Positions 1 through 7,278 of a stretch of DNA of 12,995 nt are shown here, piece after piece. Origin of the DNA: Sedimenticola sp. (GTDB lineage: Bacteria; Pseudomonadota; Gammaproteobacteria; Chromatiales; Chromatiaceae); NCBI GenBank assembly GCA_030619405.1, contig JAUXBK010000050.1, forward strand, positions 1 through 12,995, read 5' to 3'. The notes beneath the pieces are model-generated. The model was not told the DNA's origin. It ran no database searches and worked only from the letters and a program-made list of their open reading frames with translations. The position numbers and the translations under genes are program-made. Positions within the stretch are counted from its first letter, which is position 1; every line of letters starts with the position of its first letter.

Positions 1-338
1 GACTGGGTGATCGACTCCAGTACCGCCTCGTCTTCATTGTTCCAGACCAGTGCCTCGACCACGAACAGCAGCAGATCCACACCGGCGAGGGCACTCTTGG
101 CAGTGCGGTTGAGATAGCGGTTCATGGCATGATCCTCCCGCTGGTGGATGCCCGGGGTGTCCACATAGATTACCTGCCCCCGACCCACCGTCTTGACCCC
201 CAGGATACTGTGCCGGGTGGTCTGCGGCTTGCGTGAGGTGATGGCCAGCTTCTGGCCGATCAGGCGATTCAGCAGGGTGGATTTTCCGACGTTGGGTCGG
301 CCGATGATGGCGCAATACCCACAGTGATCGCGTCCCAT
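1..338 (-). CDS. era: GTPase Era, N-terminal part (cut by window edge)
   Basis: Era is an essential GTPase that binds 16S rRNA and helps mature the 30S subunit. Only the first 112 codons lie in the window; the gene continues beyond base 1, and the family is about 300 residues. Visible in the translation are the P-loop GRPNVGKS (residues 13-20), the switch I stretch KPQTTRH (37-43) typical of Era, and the G3 motif DTPG (60-63). The NKxD motif and the C-terminal KH domain are outside. The start ATG at 338-336 lies one base after the rnc stop, and is preceded by AGGAGGTGA, a full match to the 16S anti-Shine-Dalgarno sequence. It is the last visible gene of the lepA-lepB-DUF4845-rnc-era run, so co-transcription and translational coupling to rnc are likely. 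Confidence 0.97.
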   Translation of the reverse strand, partial: MGRDHCGYCAIIGRPNVGKSTLLNRLIGQKLAITSRKPQTTRHSILGVKTVGRGQVIYVDTPGIHQREDHAMNRYLNRTAKSALAGVDLLLFVVEALVWNNEDEAVLESITQ

Positions 339-339
339 G

Positions 340-348
340 TCACCTCCT
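340..348 (-). promoter_or_regulatory. Strong ribosome binding site of era, overlapping the rnc stop
   Basis: Read on the minus strand this is AGGAGGTGA, followed by C and then the era ATG. The nine bases complement the 3' end of 16S rRNA completely, and its last three bases are the rnc stop codon. Spacing to ATG is short (4 nt after AGGAGG). It implies strong initiation of era by ribosomes finishing rnc. Confidence 0.8.
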
Positions 349-1017
349 CTCAAGCTGTCCGAGTAACCGTTCCGCAGATGCCTGCTCCGCCCCGCGGCGA
401 TTGTTCCCCTCACCGATGGCCTCCAGCTCCACACCCTCCACCCGGCACACGACCTGAAAGCGCTGATCGTGCGGGGACCCGAAAATATCCAGAATGGTAT
501 AGGTCGGCAACGGCAGTCTGCGCCCCTGAAGATACTCCTGCAGGCGAGTCTTGGGATCCTTCTCCTGACCTTCCGAGGGCAGGGCGTCGAGACGATCCGC
601 AAACAACTCGAGGGTAACCCGTTGGGCGGATTGGTAGCCACCATCCAGGTAGATGGCGCCCAGCAGTGCCTCCAGGGCATCGGCCAGGATCGAGGCTCGG
701 GACTGCCCGCCACTGCGCAGTTCCCCCGGTCCCAGTGACAGATAAACCCCCACGCTGTGCTGGCGGGCGATGCCGGCCAGGCTCTCCCGCTTGACCAGCG
801 AGGCCCGCAGCCGGCTCAGCTGCCCCTCATCCGCCCGGGGGAATCGCTGGTACAAGGCTTCGGCGATGATGAATCCGAGGATGGCGTCCCCGAGAAACTC
901 CTGCCGTTCATTGTTGCTGCTGCTGGCACTGCGGTGGGTCAGCGCCCGCTCCAACAGCTGACGGTCGCTGAACTCATAGCCGATCTCGCGGCTCAACTGC
1001 ACCAACGGTTCTCTCAA
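340..1017 (-). CDS. rnc: Ribonuclease III
   Basis: RNase III cleaves double-stranded RNA: the rRNA precursor and structured mRNAs. The 225-residue product has the usual length. The catalytic domain carries the signature NERQEFLGDAILG (36-48), with metal ligands E40 and D44 here and D113 and E116 in the LADALEALLGAIYLDGG segment; these fit the known E. coli positions shifted by one. A double-stranded RNA binding domain follows from about residue 154 (DPKTRLQEYLQG) to the end. The start is TTG at 1017-1015: an in-frame TAA lies directly upstream (1020-1018), so nothing earlier is possible, and the N-terminus aligns with known RNase III. The TTG overlaps the TGA stop of the upstream gene (TTGA). 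No clear Shine-Dalgarno is seen, so expression is probably coupled to upstream translation. Confidence 0.97.
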   Translation of the reverse strand: MREPLVQLSREIGYEFSDRQLLERALTHRSASSSNNERQEFLGDAILGFIIAEALYQRFPRADEGQLSRLRASLVKRESLAGIARQHSVGVYLSLGPGELRSGGQSRASILADALEALLGAIYLDGGYQSAQRVTLELFADRLDALPSEGQEKDPKTRLQEYLQGRRLPLPTYTILDIFGSPHDQRFQVVCRVEGVELEAIGEGNNRRGAEQASAERLLGQLERR

Positions 1018-1382
1018 TTAGACACCAGTTCGACCTGGTCCGAAAAGGAGACCAGAATATCGACGTTACCGGCCATGTGCTCGCGCACCGTGTAGGTCAT
1101 CTCCACATGGGTCACACCGGACTGACGCTTCACCTTGAGGCCCTTCTCCCTGACGTTGTAGACACTGTTGACCTTCAATCGGCGCTCCACGATCTTTTTG
1201 ATCTCCCGCACACTCTTCTGGGTGATCAGGGGCTCATCCTGCAACGACTCCAGCACTGTCTTTACCGAGTAGTGTTCCAGGTATATGGGTACCAGTTTTA
1301 TGGTCAGAAGTGAGAAAAACCCGATCAGAGCCAGTACCACCAGCCAGCCGGTACCGGTCATACCTTGTTGTCTGTAACGCAT
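1014..1382 (-). CDS. DUF4845 family small membrane-anchored protein
   Basis: This is a 122-residue protein of the family usually annotated DUF4845, found between lepB and rnc in Pseudomonas and relatives. Function is unknown to me. It has one hydrophobic N-terminal segment (about residues 12-31, GWLVVLALIGFFSLLTIKLV), likely a membrane anchor with the remainder outside the cytoplasm. The C-terminal two-thirds is charged and beta-like, ending VDILVSFSDQVELVSN. The ATG at 1382-1380 follows the lepB TGA by one base, with a G-rich stretch about 9 bases upstream as ribosome binding site. Its own stop overlaps the rnc start. Position suggests co-expression with signal peptidase and RNase III, but a functional link is only inference. 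Confidence 0.85.
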   Translation of the reverse strand: MRYRQQGMTGTGWLVVLALIGFFSLLTIKLVPIYLEHYSVKTVLESLQDEPLITQKSVREIKKIVERRLKVNSVYNVREKGLKVKRQSGVTHVEMTYTVREHMAGNVDILVSFSDQVELVSN

Positions 1383-1383
1383 A

Positions 1384-2199
1384 TCAGTCGATCCCCCCGC
1401 CTATCCTATCCCAAGCCACCGGAAACCCCGAGTGGTTGGAGTCCCAGTTCATCCAGATACCGAACGCCTTGCCCACCAGATTCTGTTCCGACACGAATCC
1501 CCAGCAGCGGCTGTCGTTGCTGTTGTCGCGATTGTCGCCCATGGCGAAATAGTGCCCTTCCGGCACGGTCACCGGGCCCCGTATCAACACCTGACAGCCA
1601 AAGCCAAAATCCGGCACCCGGGGATTGATCAGGATACGGTGATCCACATCATCCAGGTGCTCCACCTTCTCCTGCGAGCCGGTCTCCCGGGCACCACTGC
1701 CGACCCCCATGTAGATACCGATCGGCGTCTGCTTCTGAGGTTCATCGTTGATGTAGAGCGTCTTGTCCCGGTATCCGATGGTATCACCCGGTAACCCCAC
1801 GATACGTTTAATATAGTCGACACTGGGATTGCGTGGATACCTGAACACCACCACATCCCCCCGCTGGGGCTCACCCAGCGCGATCACCTTGCGGTTCAAC
1901 ACCGGCAACCGTATTCCATAGGCGAACTTGTTTACCAGAATGAAGTCACCCACCAGCAGGGTCGGCATCATGGAGCCGGAGGGAATGCGGAACGGCTCCA
2001 CTAGAAACGAGCGCAGCAGCAGCACGATCAGGATAATGGGAAAGAAGGAGCGGGAGTACTCCACCAGCAAGGGCTCTTTTACCTTCCCTCCGGCTGCAGC
2101 CGCCCGCCTTCTGGGGGCAAACGCCACTGCATCCAACAACCAGATCAGACCCGTGATCAGGGTCGCGGCGACCAGAAAAGCTGGAAAATCAAAATTCAT
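1384..2199 (-). CDS. lepB: Signal peptidase I
   Basis: Signal peptidase I cleaves signal peptides of exported proteins at the outer face of the inner membrane. The 271-residue product has two N-terminal membrane segments (about 7-27 and 52-67). The catalytic serine is S76 in PSGSMMPT and the catalytic lysine is K131 in YIKRIVGLPGD. The box E motif GDNRDNSNDSR lies near residue 225, followed by CWG where many family members have YWG. The ATG at 2199-2197 is 12 bases after the lepA stop; GGAG overlapping the lepA TAG stop serves as ribosome binding site. The lepA-lepB pair is conserved across gammaproteobacteria, and the downstream DUF4845 gene follows after one base. E. coli LepB is longer (324 aa), and the shorter size here is common outside enterics. 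Confidence 0.97.
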   Translation of the reverse strand: MNFDFPAFLVAATLITGLIWLLDAVAFAPRRRAAAAGGKVKEPLLVEYSRSFFPIILIVLLLRSFLVEPFRIPSGSMMPTLLVGDFILVNKFAYGIRLPVLNRKVIALGEPQRGDVVVFRYPRNPSVDYIKRIVGLPGDTIGYRDKTLYINDEPQKQTPIGIYMGVGSGARETGSQEKVEHLDDVDHRILINPRVPDFGFGCQVLIRGPVTVPEGHYFAMGDNRDNSNDSRCWGFVSEQNLVGKAFGIWMNWDSNHSGFPVAWDRIGGGID

Positions 2200-2211
2200 G
2201 GGTCAGTGCTC

Positions 2212-4017
2212 CTAGTTATCCTTACCTATATTGAGCACGGCGAGAAAGGCCTCCTGGGGGATCTCCACACGCCCTACCTGTTTCATCCGTTTCTTTCCCG
2301 CCTTCTGTTTCTCCAGCAGCTTGCGTTTGCGGGTGATATCCCCCCCGTAGCACTTCGCAGTCACATTCTTGCGCAGCGCCTTAACTGTGGTACGTGCGAT
2401 GATCTTACTGCCGAGTGCGGCCTGGATCGCCACTTCGAACATCTGACGCGGTATCAACTCCTTCATCTTCACTGCAAGCTCCCTGCCACGGGCCTCGGCA
2501 TTATCCCTGTGCACGATAATCGACAGGGCATCCACCTTCTCGCCATTGATCAGGATATCGAGTTTTACCAGGGGTGACGCCTGGAACCGCTTGAATTCAT
2601 ACTCGAAAGAGGCGTAGCCTCGGCTGACCGACTTCAGCCGGTCAAAGAAATCGAGCACCACCTCGTTCATCGGCAAATCGTAACTGAGCTGAACCTGCCC
2701 ACCGAGGTACTGCATGTTTTTCTGCACCCCCCGCTTCTCGATACAGAGGTTGATCACATTACCCAGATAGTCCTGGGGTACCAGGATATGGGCCTCGATG
2801 ATCGGCTCCCGTACCTCGACCATCTGGTTGGGTTCCGGCAGATCCGCCGGGTTGTCCACATAGACCAGCTCGCCACCGATCTTTTCCACCTCGTAGATGA
2901 CGGTGGGTGCGGTGGTGATCAGATCCAGGTCGTACTCCCTTTCCAGGCGCTCCTGCACGATCTCCATGTGCAGCATACCGAGGAAGCCGCAACGAAACCC
3001 GAACCCCAGCGCCTGAGATGTCTCCGGTTCGTAATGGAGTGCCGCATCGTTCAGCTTCAGCTTCTGCAGGGCATCGCGGAAGGCACCATAGTCGTCCGAG
3101 TTGATAGGATAGAGCCCGGAGAAGACCCGGGGTCGCATCTCCGCGAACCCGGGCAGGGATTCGGATGCCTTGCGGTCCGCCAGGGTGATGGTATCCCCCA
3201 CCGGGGCACCGTCGATCTCCTTGATGCCGGCGATCACATATCCTACTTCACCGCTAACGAGTTCCGGCATATCTGTGCGCTTGGGGGTAAAGACCCCCAC
3301 CTTCTCTACCTGATAGGTGCGCCCGCTGGACATGATGCACATCTTGTTCTTGGGCCGGATCACCCCATTCACCATCCGTATCAGGGAGATGACCCCCACA
3401 TAGGGGTCGAACCAGGAATCGATGATCAGGGCTTGCAGTGGAGCGTTCCTGTCCCCTTCCGGTGGCGGAATCTCCCTGATCAGCTGTTCCAGCAGTTCCG
3501 GGATGCCCAGTCCGCTCTTGGCGCTCACCTGGATTGCGTGCTCCGCCTCCAGCCCGATGATCTCCTCGATCTCGGTGATCACCTTTTCGGGGTCTGCCGC
3601 CGGCAGGTCGATCTTGTTGAGAACCGGCAGCACCTCCAGCCCCTGCTCGATGGCGGTATAGCAGTTGGCCACGCTCTGGGCCTCGACGCCCTGTGCCGCA
3701 TCCACCACCAGTAGTGCCCCTTCACAGGCCGCCAGCGACCGAGAGACCTCATACGAGAAATCCACGTGCCCCGGGGTGTCGATGAAGTTCAGCTGGTAGG
3801 TCTCGCCATTCTTCGCCTGGTAGTGCAGGGTGACGCTCTGGGCCTTGATGGTGATGCCCCGCTCCCGCTCCAGGTCCATGGAATCGAGCACCTGCGCCCC
3901 CATTTCCCTTTCTGTGAGACCTCCGCACACCTGAATAAAACGGTCGGCGATAGTCGACTTGCCGTGATCGATATGGGCGATGATGGAAAAATTACGGATG
4001 TGCTGCAGATCGGTCAT
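2212..4017 (-). CDS. lepA: Elongation factor 4 (LepA), ribosome-bound GTPase
   Basis: LepA/EF-4 is a translational GTPase related to EF-G that acts on ribosomes, in elongation and probably 30S assembly. The 601-residue length matches the family (599 in E. coli). G motifs are clear: P-loop AHIDHGKS (14-21), switch I ERGITIK (52-58), DTPGHVDF (80-87) and NKID (134-137). The LepA-specific C-terminus is present, including the KAGKKRMKQVGRVEIPQEAF stretch near the end. The ATG at 4017-4015 gives an N-terminus, MTDLQHIRNFSIIAHIDHGKS, close to E. coli LepA. No Shine-Dalgarno is visible before it (CATAAATG). The gene heads the lepA-era run. An intrinsic terminator sits just 20 nt upstream of the ATG, so expression must either read through it or be controlled by it. 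Confidence 0.98.
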   Translation of the reverse strand: MTDLQHIRNFSIIAHIDHGKSTIADRFIQVCGGLTEREMGAQVLDSMDLERERGITIKAQSVTLHYQAKNGETYQLNFIDTPGHVDFSYEVSRSLAACEGALLVVDAAQGVEAQSVANCYTAIEQGLEVLPVLNKIDLPAADPEKVITEIEEIIGLEAEHAIQVSAKSGLGIPELLEQLIREIPPPEGDRNAPLQALIIDSWFDPYVGVISLIRMVNGVIRPKNKMCIMSSGRTYQVEKVGVFTPKRTDMPELVSGEVGYVIAGIKEIDGAPVGDTITLADRKASESLPGFAEMRPRVFSGLYPINSDDYGAFRDALQKLKLNDAALHYEPETSQALGFGFRCGFLGMLHMEIVQERLEREYDLDLITTAPTVIYEVEKIGGELVYVDNPADLPEPNQMVEVREPIIEAHILVPQDYLGNVINLCIEKRGVQKNMQYLGGQVQLSYDLPMNEVVLDFFDRLKSVSRGYASFEYEFKRFQASPLVKLDILINGEKVDALSIIVHRDNAEARGRELAVKMKELIPRQMFEVAIQAALGSKIIARTTVKALRKNVTAKCYGGDITRKRKLLEKQKAGKKRMKQVGRVEIPQEAFLAVLNIGKDN

Positions 4018-4037
4018 TTATGAAAATACTGGATAAG

Positions 4038-4069
4038 AAAAAACGGAACCCCCCACACGGAAAGTTCCG
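4038..4069 (-). terminator. Rho-independent terminator just upstream of lepA (end of degQ operon or lepA leader attenuator)
   Basis: On the minus strand, bases 4069-4044 read CGGAACTTTCC, GTGT, GGGGGGTTCCG: an 11-bp stem (three G-T pairs) with a four-base loop, followed directly by six T (4043-4038). This is a textbook intrinsic terminator for leftward transcription. It lies about 250 nt after the degQ stop and only 20 nt before the lepA ATG. It could simply end the rpoE-degQ transcript. A promoter candidate for lepA lies upstream of it, however, in which case it would be inside the lepA leader. Confidence 0.75.
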
Positions 4070-4090
4070 CCGATGTCCCTGCTGCCGCTC

Positions 4091-4109
4091 CGACAGGGGA
4101 CTCCTGTCG
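4091..4109 (-). other. Leader hairpin upstream of the lepA terminator
   Basis: Bases 4091-4097 (CGACAGG on plus) and 4103-4109 (CCTGTCG) form a perfect 7-bp stem with a five-base loop. On the minus transcript the segment GGAGTCCCC (4104-4096), spanning part of this hairpin, can also pair with GGGGGTTCC (4053-4045), the 3' arm of the terminator, over nine positions including two G-T pairs. The two structures exclude each other. Confidence 0.5.
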
Positions 4110-4122
4110 CAACGCAACGAGC

Positions 4123-4150
4123 ATCATACCCCAGTTTCACGTCCCCTCAA
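4123..4150 (-). promoter_or_regulatory. Candidate sigma-70 promoter for lepA operon
   Basis: Read leftward: -35 TTGAGG (4150-4145), a 16-bp spacer, and -10 TATGAT (4128-4123), matching the consensus at 4 of 6 and 5 of 6 positions. Transcription would start near 4116, giving a leader of about 100 nt that holds the 4091-4109 hairpin and then the terminator before lepA. This is a sequence match only. Confidence 0.45.
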
Positions 4151-4235
4151 AGGTACAGATCCAGCTTCGCAGGGTGGGCCTGTTGTTTATGCCCCCCCAC
4201 AGCCCATCTCATTACCCATAACTAAAAACATACTC

Positions 4236-4251
4236 GCGCAAAGGCGCAAAG
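4236..4251. repeat. Two tandem copies of the 8-mer GCGCAAAG in the degQ-lepA spacer
   Basis: The octamer GCGCAAAG occurs twice in a row, followed by a further G. Short CGCAAAG-type iterations of this kind recur in spacers of many proteobacterial genomes, as far as I recall. It lies within the 298-bp spacer 4018-4315, which otherwise holds no credible gene. Confidence 0.55.
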
Positions 4252-4315
4252 GAAAATCAAAACCGATTTTTGCGGGTGCCCACACTCTGCGCAGGTACCT
4301 GTACGCACATAGGTG

Positions 4316-5782
4316 TCACTTTTCCGGGACGCGCAGCGCCAGAAAGACAGGGCCCGCTCGCCGTACCACCAGCACCGCAATCGTCTTGCCTTTGGGCAGA
4401 CGTTCCAGCTGCTGCTCGAATTGCTTTACGCTCCCGACCTGCACATTATCGATCATCTGGATCACATCACCCTGCTGTACGCCGGCGGCCTGCGCCGGCC
4501 CCGGTGCCGCTTTTGCTACCAGCACCCCCTCGACCCTTTCATCCAGGCCCAGTTCCTTACGCAACTCCGAGGTGAGATCGGTAACCGTCAATCCCAGGTA
4601 GTCCCAATCATCCTTCTCTGGTTTGGCACGTGCCTTTTGTAGCGCCTCCTGTTCCGGCAGTTCTCCGATCTCCACCTTCAGAGTGCGTTTCTTGCCGGCG
4701 CGCAGAATCTCAAGCTCGGCCGGGTGATCGATACCACTGGACCCAACCAGCGGAGGCAGCATCGAGGAGTTGGAGATCTGCTGACCATTGTATTTCAAAA
4801 TGATGTCTCCCACCTGCACACCCGCCTTCTCCGCCGGGCTGTCAGGCACTACCTTGGCCACCAGCGCACCCTTGGGGTGTTTCATCCCGAACGAATCCGC
4901 CAGTTCCCGGGTCACATCCTGTATCAGCACCCCCAGCCAGCCCCGGGAGACCCGACCCTTGGTTTGCAGTTGATCCGCCACGTTCATCGCCATTTCGATC
5001 GGTATGGCGAAGGAGAGTCCCATGAAACCACCAGTACGGCTGTAGATCTGGGAATTGACACCCACCACTTCGCCGTCCAGGTCGATCAGGGGGCCGCCAG
5101 AGTTACCCGGGTTGATCGCCACATCGGTCTGGATGAACGGGACATAGTTTTCGCTCGGCAGATTGCGCCGCTTGGCACTGACGATGCCGGCGGTAGCGGA
5201 GTGCTCAAAGCCGAAAGGCGAACCAATGGCGAGCACCCACTCCCCCACTTCCAGATCCTCGGTGGATCCGATCTTGACCACCGGCAGCCCGGTGGTATCG
5301 ATCTTGAGTACTGCGACGTCGCTGCGCTTGTCCGCTCCCACCACTTTCGCCTCGAACTCCCGGCGGTCACTCAACCGGACGATCACTTTATCTGCCCCAT
5401 CGACCACATGCGCCGCGGTCAGGATGATCCCATCCTGGGAGATGACGAAGCCGGAGCCGAGAGACTGAGCGTCATAGCCACGCCCGGGTGGTGCATCATG
5501 CTCTTCTTCATTCTGACCTTGACCCTGGCCCTGGCCGAAGAACTTCTGAAACAGGTCGTTGAGCGGGCTGTCTTCCGGCAGGTTGGGTATCTGAAAATTG
5601 TGTCGAAAACGTTTGTTCAGTGTCTTGTGCTGCGTGGTGCTGATATTCACCACCGCCGGACTGCTCTGCTTCACCAGGTCGACGAAATCAGGCAGTGAAC
5701 CTGCCTGAACACCCAGGGAGGTGAACAGCAGCAGGTAGAATCCGAAGGCAAGGGTGTGGCTTCTGGACAACAAAGCGCTCAT
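4316..5782 (-). CDS. degQ: Periplasmic serine protease, DegP/DegQ/MucD (HtrA) family
   Basis: HtrA-family proteases degrade misfolded proteins in the periplasm. In this operon position the P. aeruginosa counterpart is MucD, which restrains AlgU signalling. From the chosen start the protein is 488 residues: signal peptide 1-27 (cleavage likely after VQA), trypsin-like domain with triad H125 (TAAHVV), D155 (RSDVAVLK) and S228 (GNSGGPL), PDZ1 about 280-375 and PDZ2 about 395-488. A short GQGQGQGQ run (83-90) lies in the loop before the catalytic core. The start ATG 5782-5780 overlaps the rseC stop as ATGA and has CAGGAGT about 6 bases upstream. An open frame extends 62 codons further upstream, but that part overlaps rseC and would bury the signal peptide, so I reject it. 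The symbol could equally be mucD. Confidence 0.96.
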   Translation of the reverse strand: MSALLSRSHTLAFGFYLLLFTSLGVQAGSLPDFVDLVKQSSPAVVNISTTQHKTLNKRFRHNFQIPNLPEDSPLNDLFQKFFGQGQGQGQNEEEHDAPPGRGYDAQSLGSGFVISQDGIILTAAHVVDGADKVIVRLSDRREFEAKVVGADKRSDVAVLKIDTTGLPVVKIGSTEDLEVGEWVLAIGSPFGFEHSATAGIVSAKRRNLPSENYVPFIQTDVAINPGNSGGPLIDLDGEVVGVNSQIYSRTGGFMGLSFAIPIEMAMNVADQLQTKGRVSRGWLGVLIQDVTRELADSFGMKHPKGALVAKVVPDSPAEKAGVQVGDIILKYNGQQISNSSMLPPLVGSSGIDHPAELEILRAGKKRTLKVEIGELPEQEALQKARAKPEKDDWDYLGLTVTDLTSELRKELGLDERVEGVLVAKAAPGPAQAAGVQQGDVIQMIDNVQVGSVKQFEQQLERLPKGKTIAVLVVRRAGPVFLALRVPEK

Positions 5783-6258
5783 GTAAGACTCCTGTGTATA
5801 ATCGAAACTGCATTGGTGCGGCGCAGTATCACCGCCTGGTGCCGGTGGTCCTGTGAAATCCTGCCGGCATAACCCCGCAGCCAGACCATTCCGGCTGCCA
5901 ACCCAAACAACCCTCCCAGGATGGCCCCGGACTCTGTGGGACCAAACTGCAGCGCACCGGCCAGCCACTTACCAAGGATGGCAAACAGGATCAGTGACAG
6001 CAAGGGAACCATATAGAAGGCAAAAGAGGCCCGGGTAAGCGCCGACTCCTGCAACCCGATGATCACCTCATCACCCGGTCGGGCGCCAATCGGGTTCAGC
6101 ACCCGGACCGAAGTACGACGGGAACCCAAAACCTTGGCCAGAGCGGAGGTTCCACACGCCCCCCTGGCGCCGCAGGCGCCGCAGGTGGAGACGCGCTGAG
6201 TCGACACTTGGGCAAACTCCCCATCGCTTGCGGTGACCGTCACTCTCTCTTCTATCAT
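5779..6258 (-). CDS. rseC: RseC/MucC, sigma-E regulator with Cys-rich N-terminus
   Basis: RseC/MucC is an inner-membrane protein of the sigma-E locus; in E. coli it modestly affects sigma-E activity, and a second role with the Rsx system in SoxR reduction is reported. The 159-residue protein has a cytoplasmic N-terminus with cysteines at 26, 29 and 35 (CGACGARGACGTSALAK), the typical RseC pattern, then two membrane helices (about 77-98 and 111-130). I start at ATG 6258-6256, where GGAG lies 6 bases upstream and MIEERVTV matches known RseC N-termini. A GTG four codons earlier (6270) is possible. The stop overlaps the degQ start. The spacer from rseB is 57 bp and contains two short hairpins. 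Confidence 0.93.
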   Translation of the reverse strand: MIEERVTVTASDGEFAQVSTQRVSTCGACGARGACGTSALAKVLGSRRTSVRVLNPIGARPGDEVIIGLQESALTRASFAFYMVPLLSLILFAILGKWLAGALQFGPTESGAILGGLFGLAAGMVWLRGYAGRISQDHRHQAVILRRTNAVSIIHRSLT

Positions 6259-6285
6259 CCCGATCTCCACCCTTCATCCGTGACT

Positions 6286-6319
6286 CGAAGCTACTTCGGG
6301 TGGATATTGCCCACCCTAC
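6286..6319. repeat. Two small inverted repeats between rseB and rseC
   Basis: CGAAG-CTA-CTTCG (6286-6298) is followed by GGGTGG (6298-6303) paired with CCACCC (6311-6316). Read leftward the second begins GTAGGGTGG, the same opening as the palindrome at 10949-11029, and the TAG in it is the rseB stop codon. No T-run follows, so it does not look like a terminator. Confidence 0.5.
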
Positions 6320-7278
6320 GGTGCCGAGCGAATGGCCCCGGCCACTGCCTCGACCATGGCCGTCGGCACCTCGCCTACGACCGTCACCTGAAAGCCATCG
6401 AGCTCACGCCCGTAGGCGCTGATCGCCCCCATCCTGGTGACACCGCGCAGCCCGGGCTCTTTCCCCACCGGTTCCACATACACCGAGACCGAGGCCAGGC
6501 CATCGCTCAGCACGATGTGATCGATATCGGGCTGCCGGGAATCCACCGAGCTGTGGGCGTAGAGACCAATCTGAAAACCGGCAGGCAGCCCGCTGAATTC
6601 CCAGCCCACCCGTTGACCATCATGAGTCGAGTACATGGGGCGCTGATTGACCCAGCGGTAATCCTCCTTGCCTTCCAGAGAGGGCTCATCCACCCCTGCG
6701 GCCTGTGAGCCAATCTCGAGGGCGGTAAACATCACCTGGGAAATCATCTCTCCCTGTTCGTTCAACATATCGCTCTTCAACGGCAGAAAATCGCTCTTGT
6801 CCAGGTAGATCCGGTAGCCGTAACGGAATCCATCCCGGGGAATGATGGCCACCACCCGCGCTGCCCGGCCGGCGACCCGGTTATCACCCAGAAACCTAAA
6901 ACCGTAATAATCGGAGAGATGCGCTACATCCATGGAGAAAATAGCGCGAAACCCCTGGGCCATGCGTCGGCCAACAGAGACTGACCGGGTATCGGGGGCG
7001 ACACAGGTCACCGAGGCATTGTCGCGCACCACCTCCCGTGCCGCGCCATTCAGGGAGATCAGGCGTTCTCTTTCACCCGACTCGTCAACCCTGTGGGTTA
7101 CCTGGATGGCCTCCAGATGATTGTCGTGCAGGTAGACGAAGGTGCCTTCATAGTTCAGTGAATGGACCGCCCGGCTCATCCGCTGCAGCCACGTCTGCAC
7201 ATCTTCTCCCGTCACGCCGGCAGCCGCTGACTGGACGCCGGCACTGAACAGTGCCGCGCTGATAAACACCCATCTCAT
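6316..7278 (-). CDS. rseB: Sigma-E regulatory protein RseB/MucB
   Basis: RseB/MucB is a periplasmic protein that binds the periplasmic part of RseA, shields it from site-1 proteolysis and releases it when stress signals (in E. coli, lipopolysaccharide) bind. The 320-residue length matches the family (318 in E. coli). An N-terminal signal peptide of about 20 residues (VFISAALFSAGVQSAAA) is followed by the MucB/RseB N-terminal domain (GEDVQTWLQRMSRAVHSLNYEGTFVY style opening, lipoprotein-carrier-like fold) and the smaller C-terminal domain ending VVGEVPTAMVEAVAGAIRSAP. The ATG at 7278-7276 overlaps the rseA stop as ATGA, indicating tight coupling of regulator and anti-sigma factor. The stop codon lies inside the short GTAGGGTGG repeat. 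Confidence 0.96.
   Translation of the reverse strand: MRWVFISAALFSAGVQSAAAGVTGEDVQTWLQRMSRAVHSLNYEGTFVYLHDNHLEAIQVTHRVDESGERERLISLNGAAREVVRDNASVTCVAPDTRSVSVGRRMAQGFRAIFSMDVAHLSDYYGFRFLGDNRVAGRAARVVAIIPRDGFRYGYRIYLDKSDFLPLKSDMLNEQGEMISQVMFTALEIGSQAAGVDEPSLEGKEDYRWVNQRPMYSTHDGQRVGWEFSGLPAGFQIGLYAHSSVDSRQPDIDHIVLSDGLASVSVYVEPVGKEPGLRGVTRMGAISAYGRELDGFQVTVVGEVPTAMVEAVAGAIRSAP

Noticed and set aside
2788..3714. 308-codon open frame on the plus strand
   Set aside because: It is antisense to the conserved lepA coding sequence, with no domain or ribosome binding site.
4724..5698. 324-codon open frame on the plus strand
   Set aside because: It is antisense to degQ, whose domains and catalytic residues are unambiguous. 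The translation is His/Arg/Gly-rich with no recognisable domain, as expected for a shadow frame in GC-rich DNA.
5783..5968. A 62-codon upstream extension of the degQ reading frame
   Set aside because: It overlaps rseC entirely and would place the clear signal peptide in mid-protein. The ATG at 5782 has a good ribosome binding site and the ATGA overlap with rseC.
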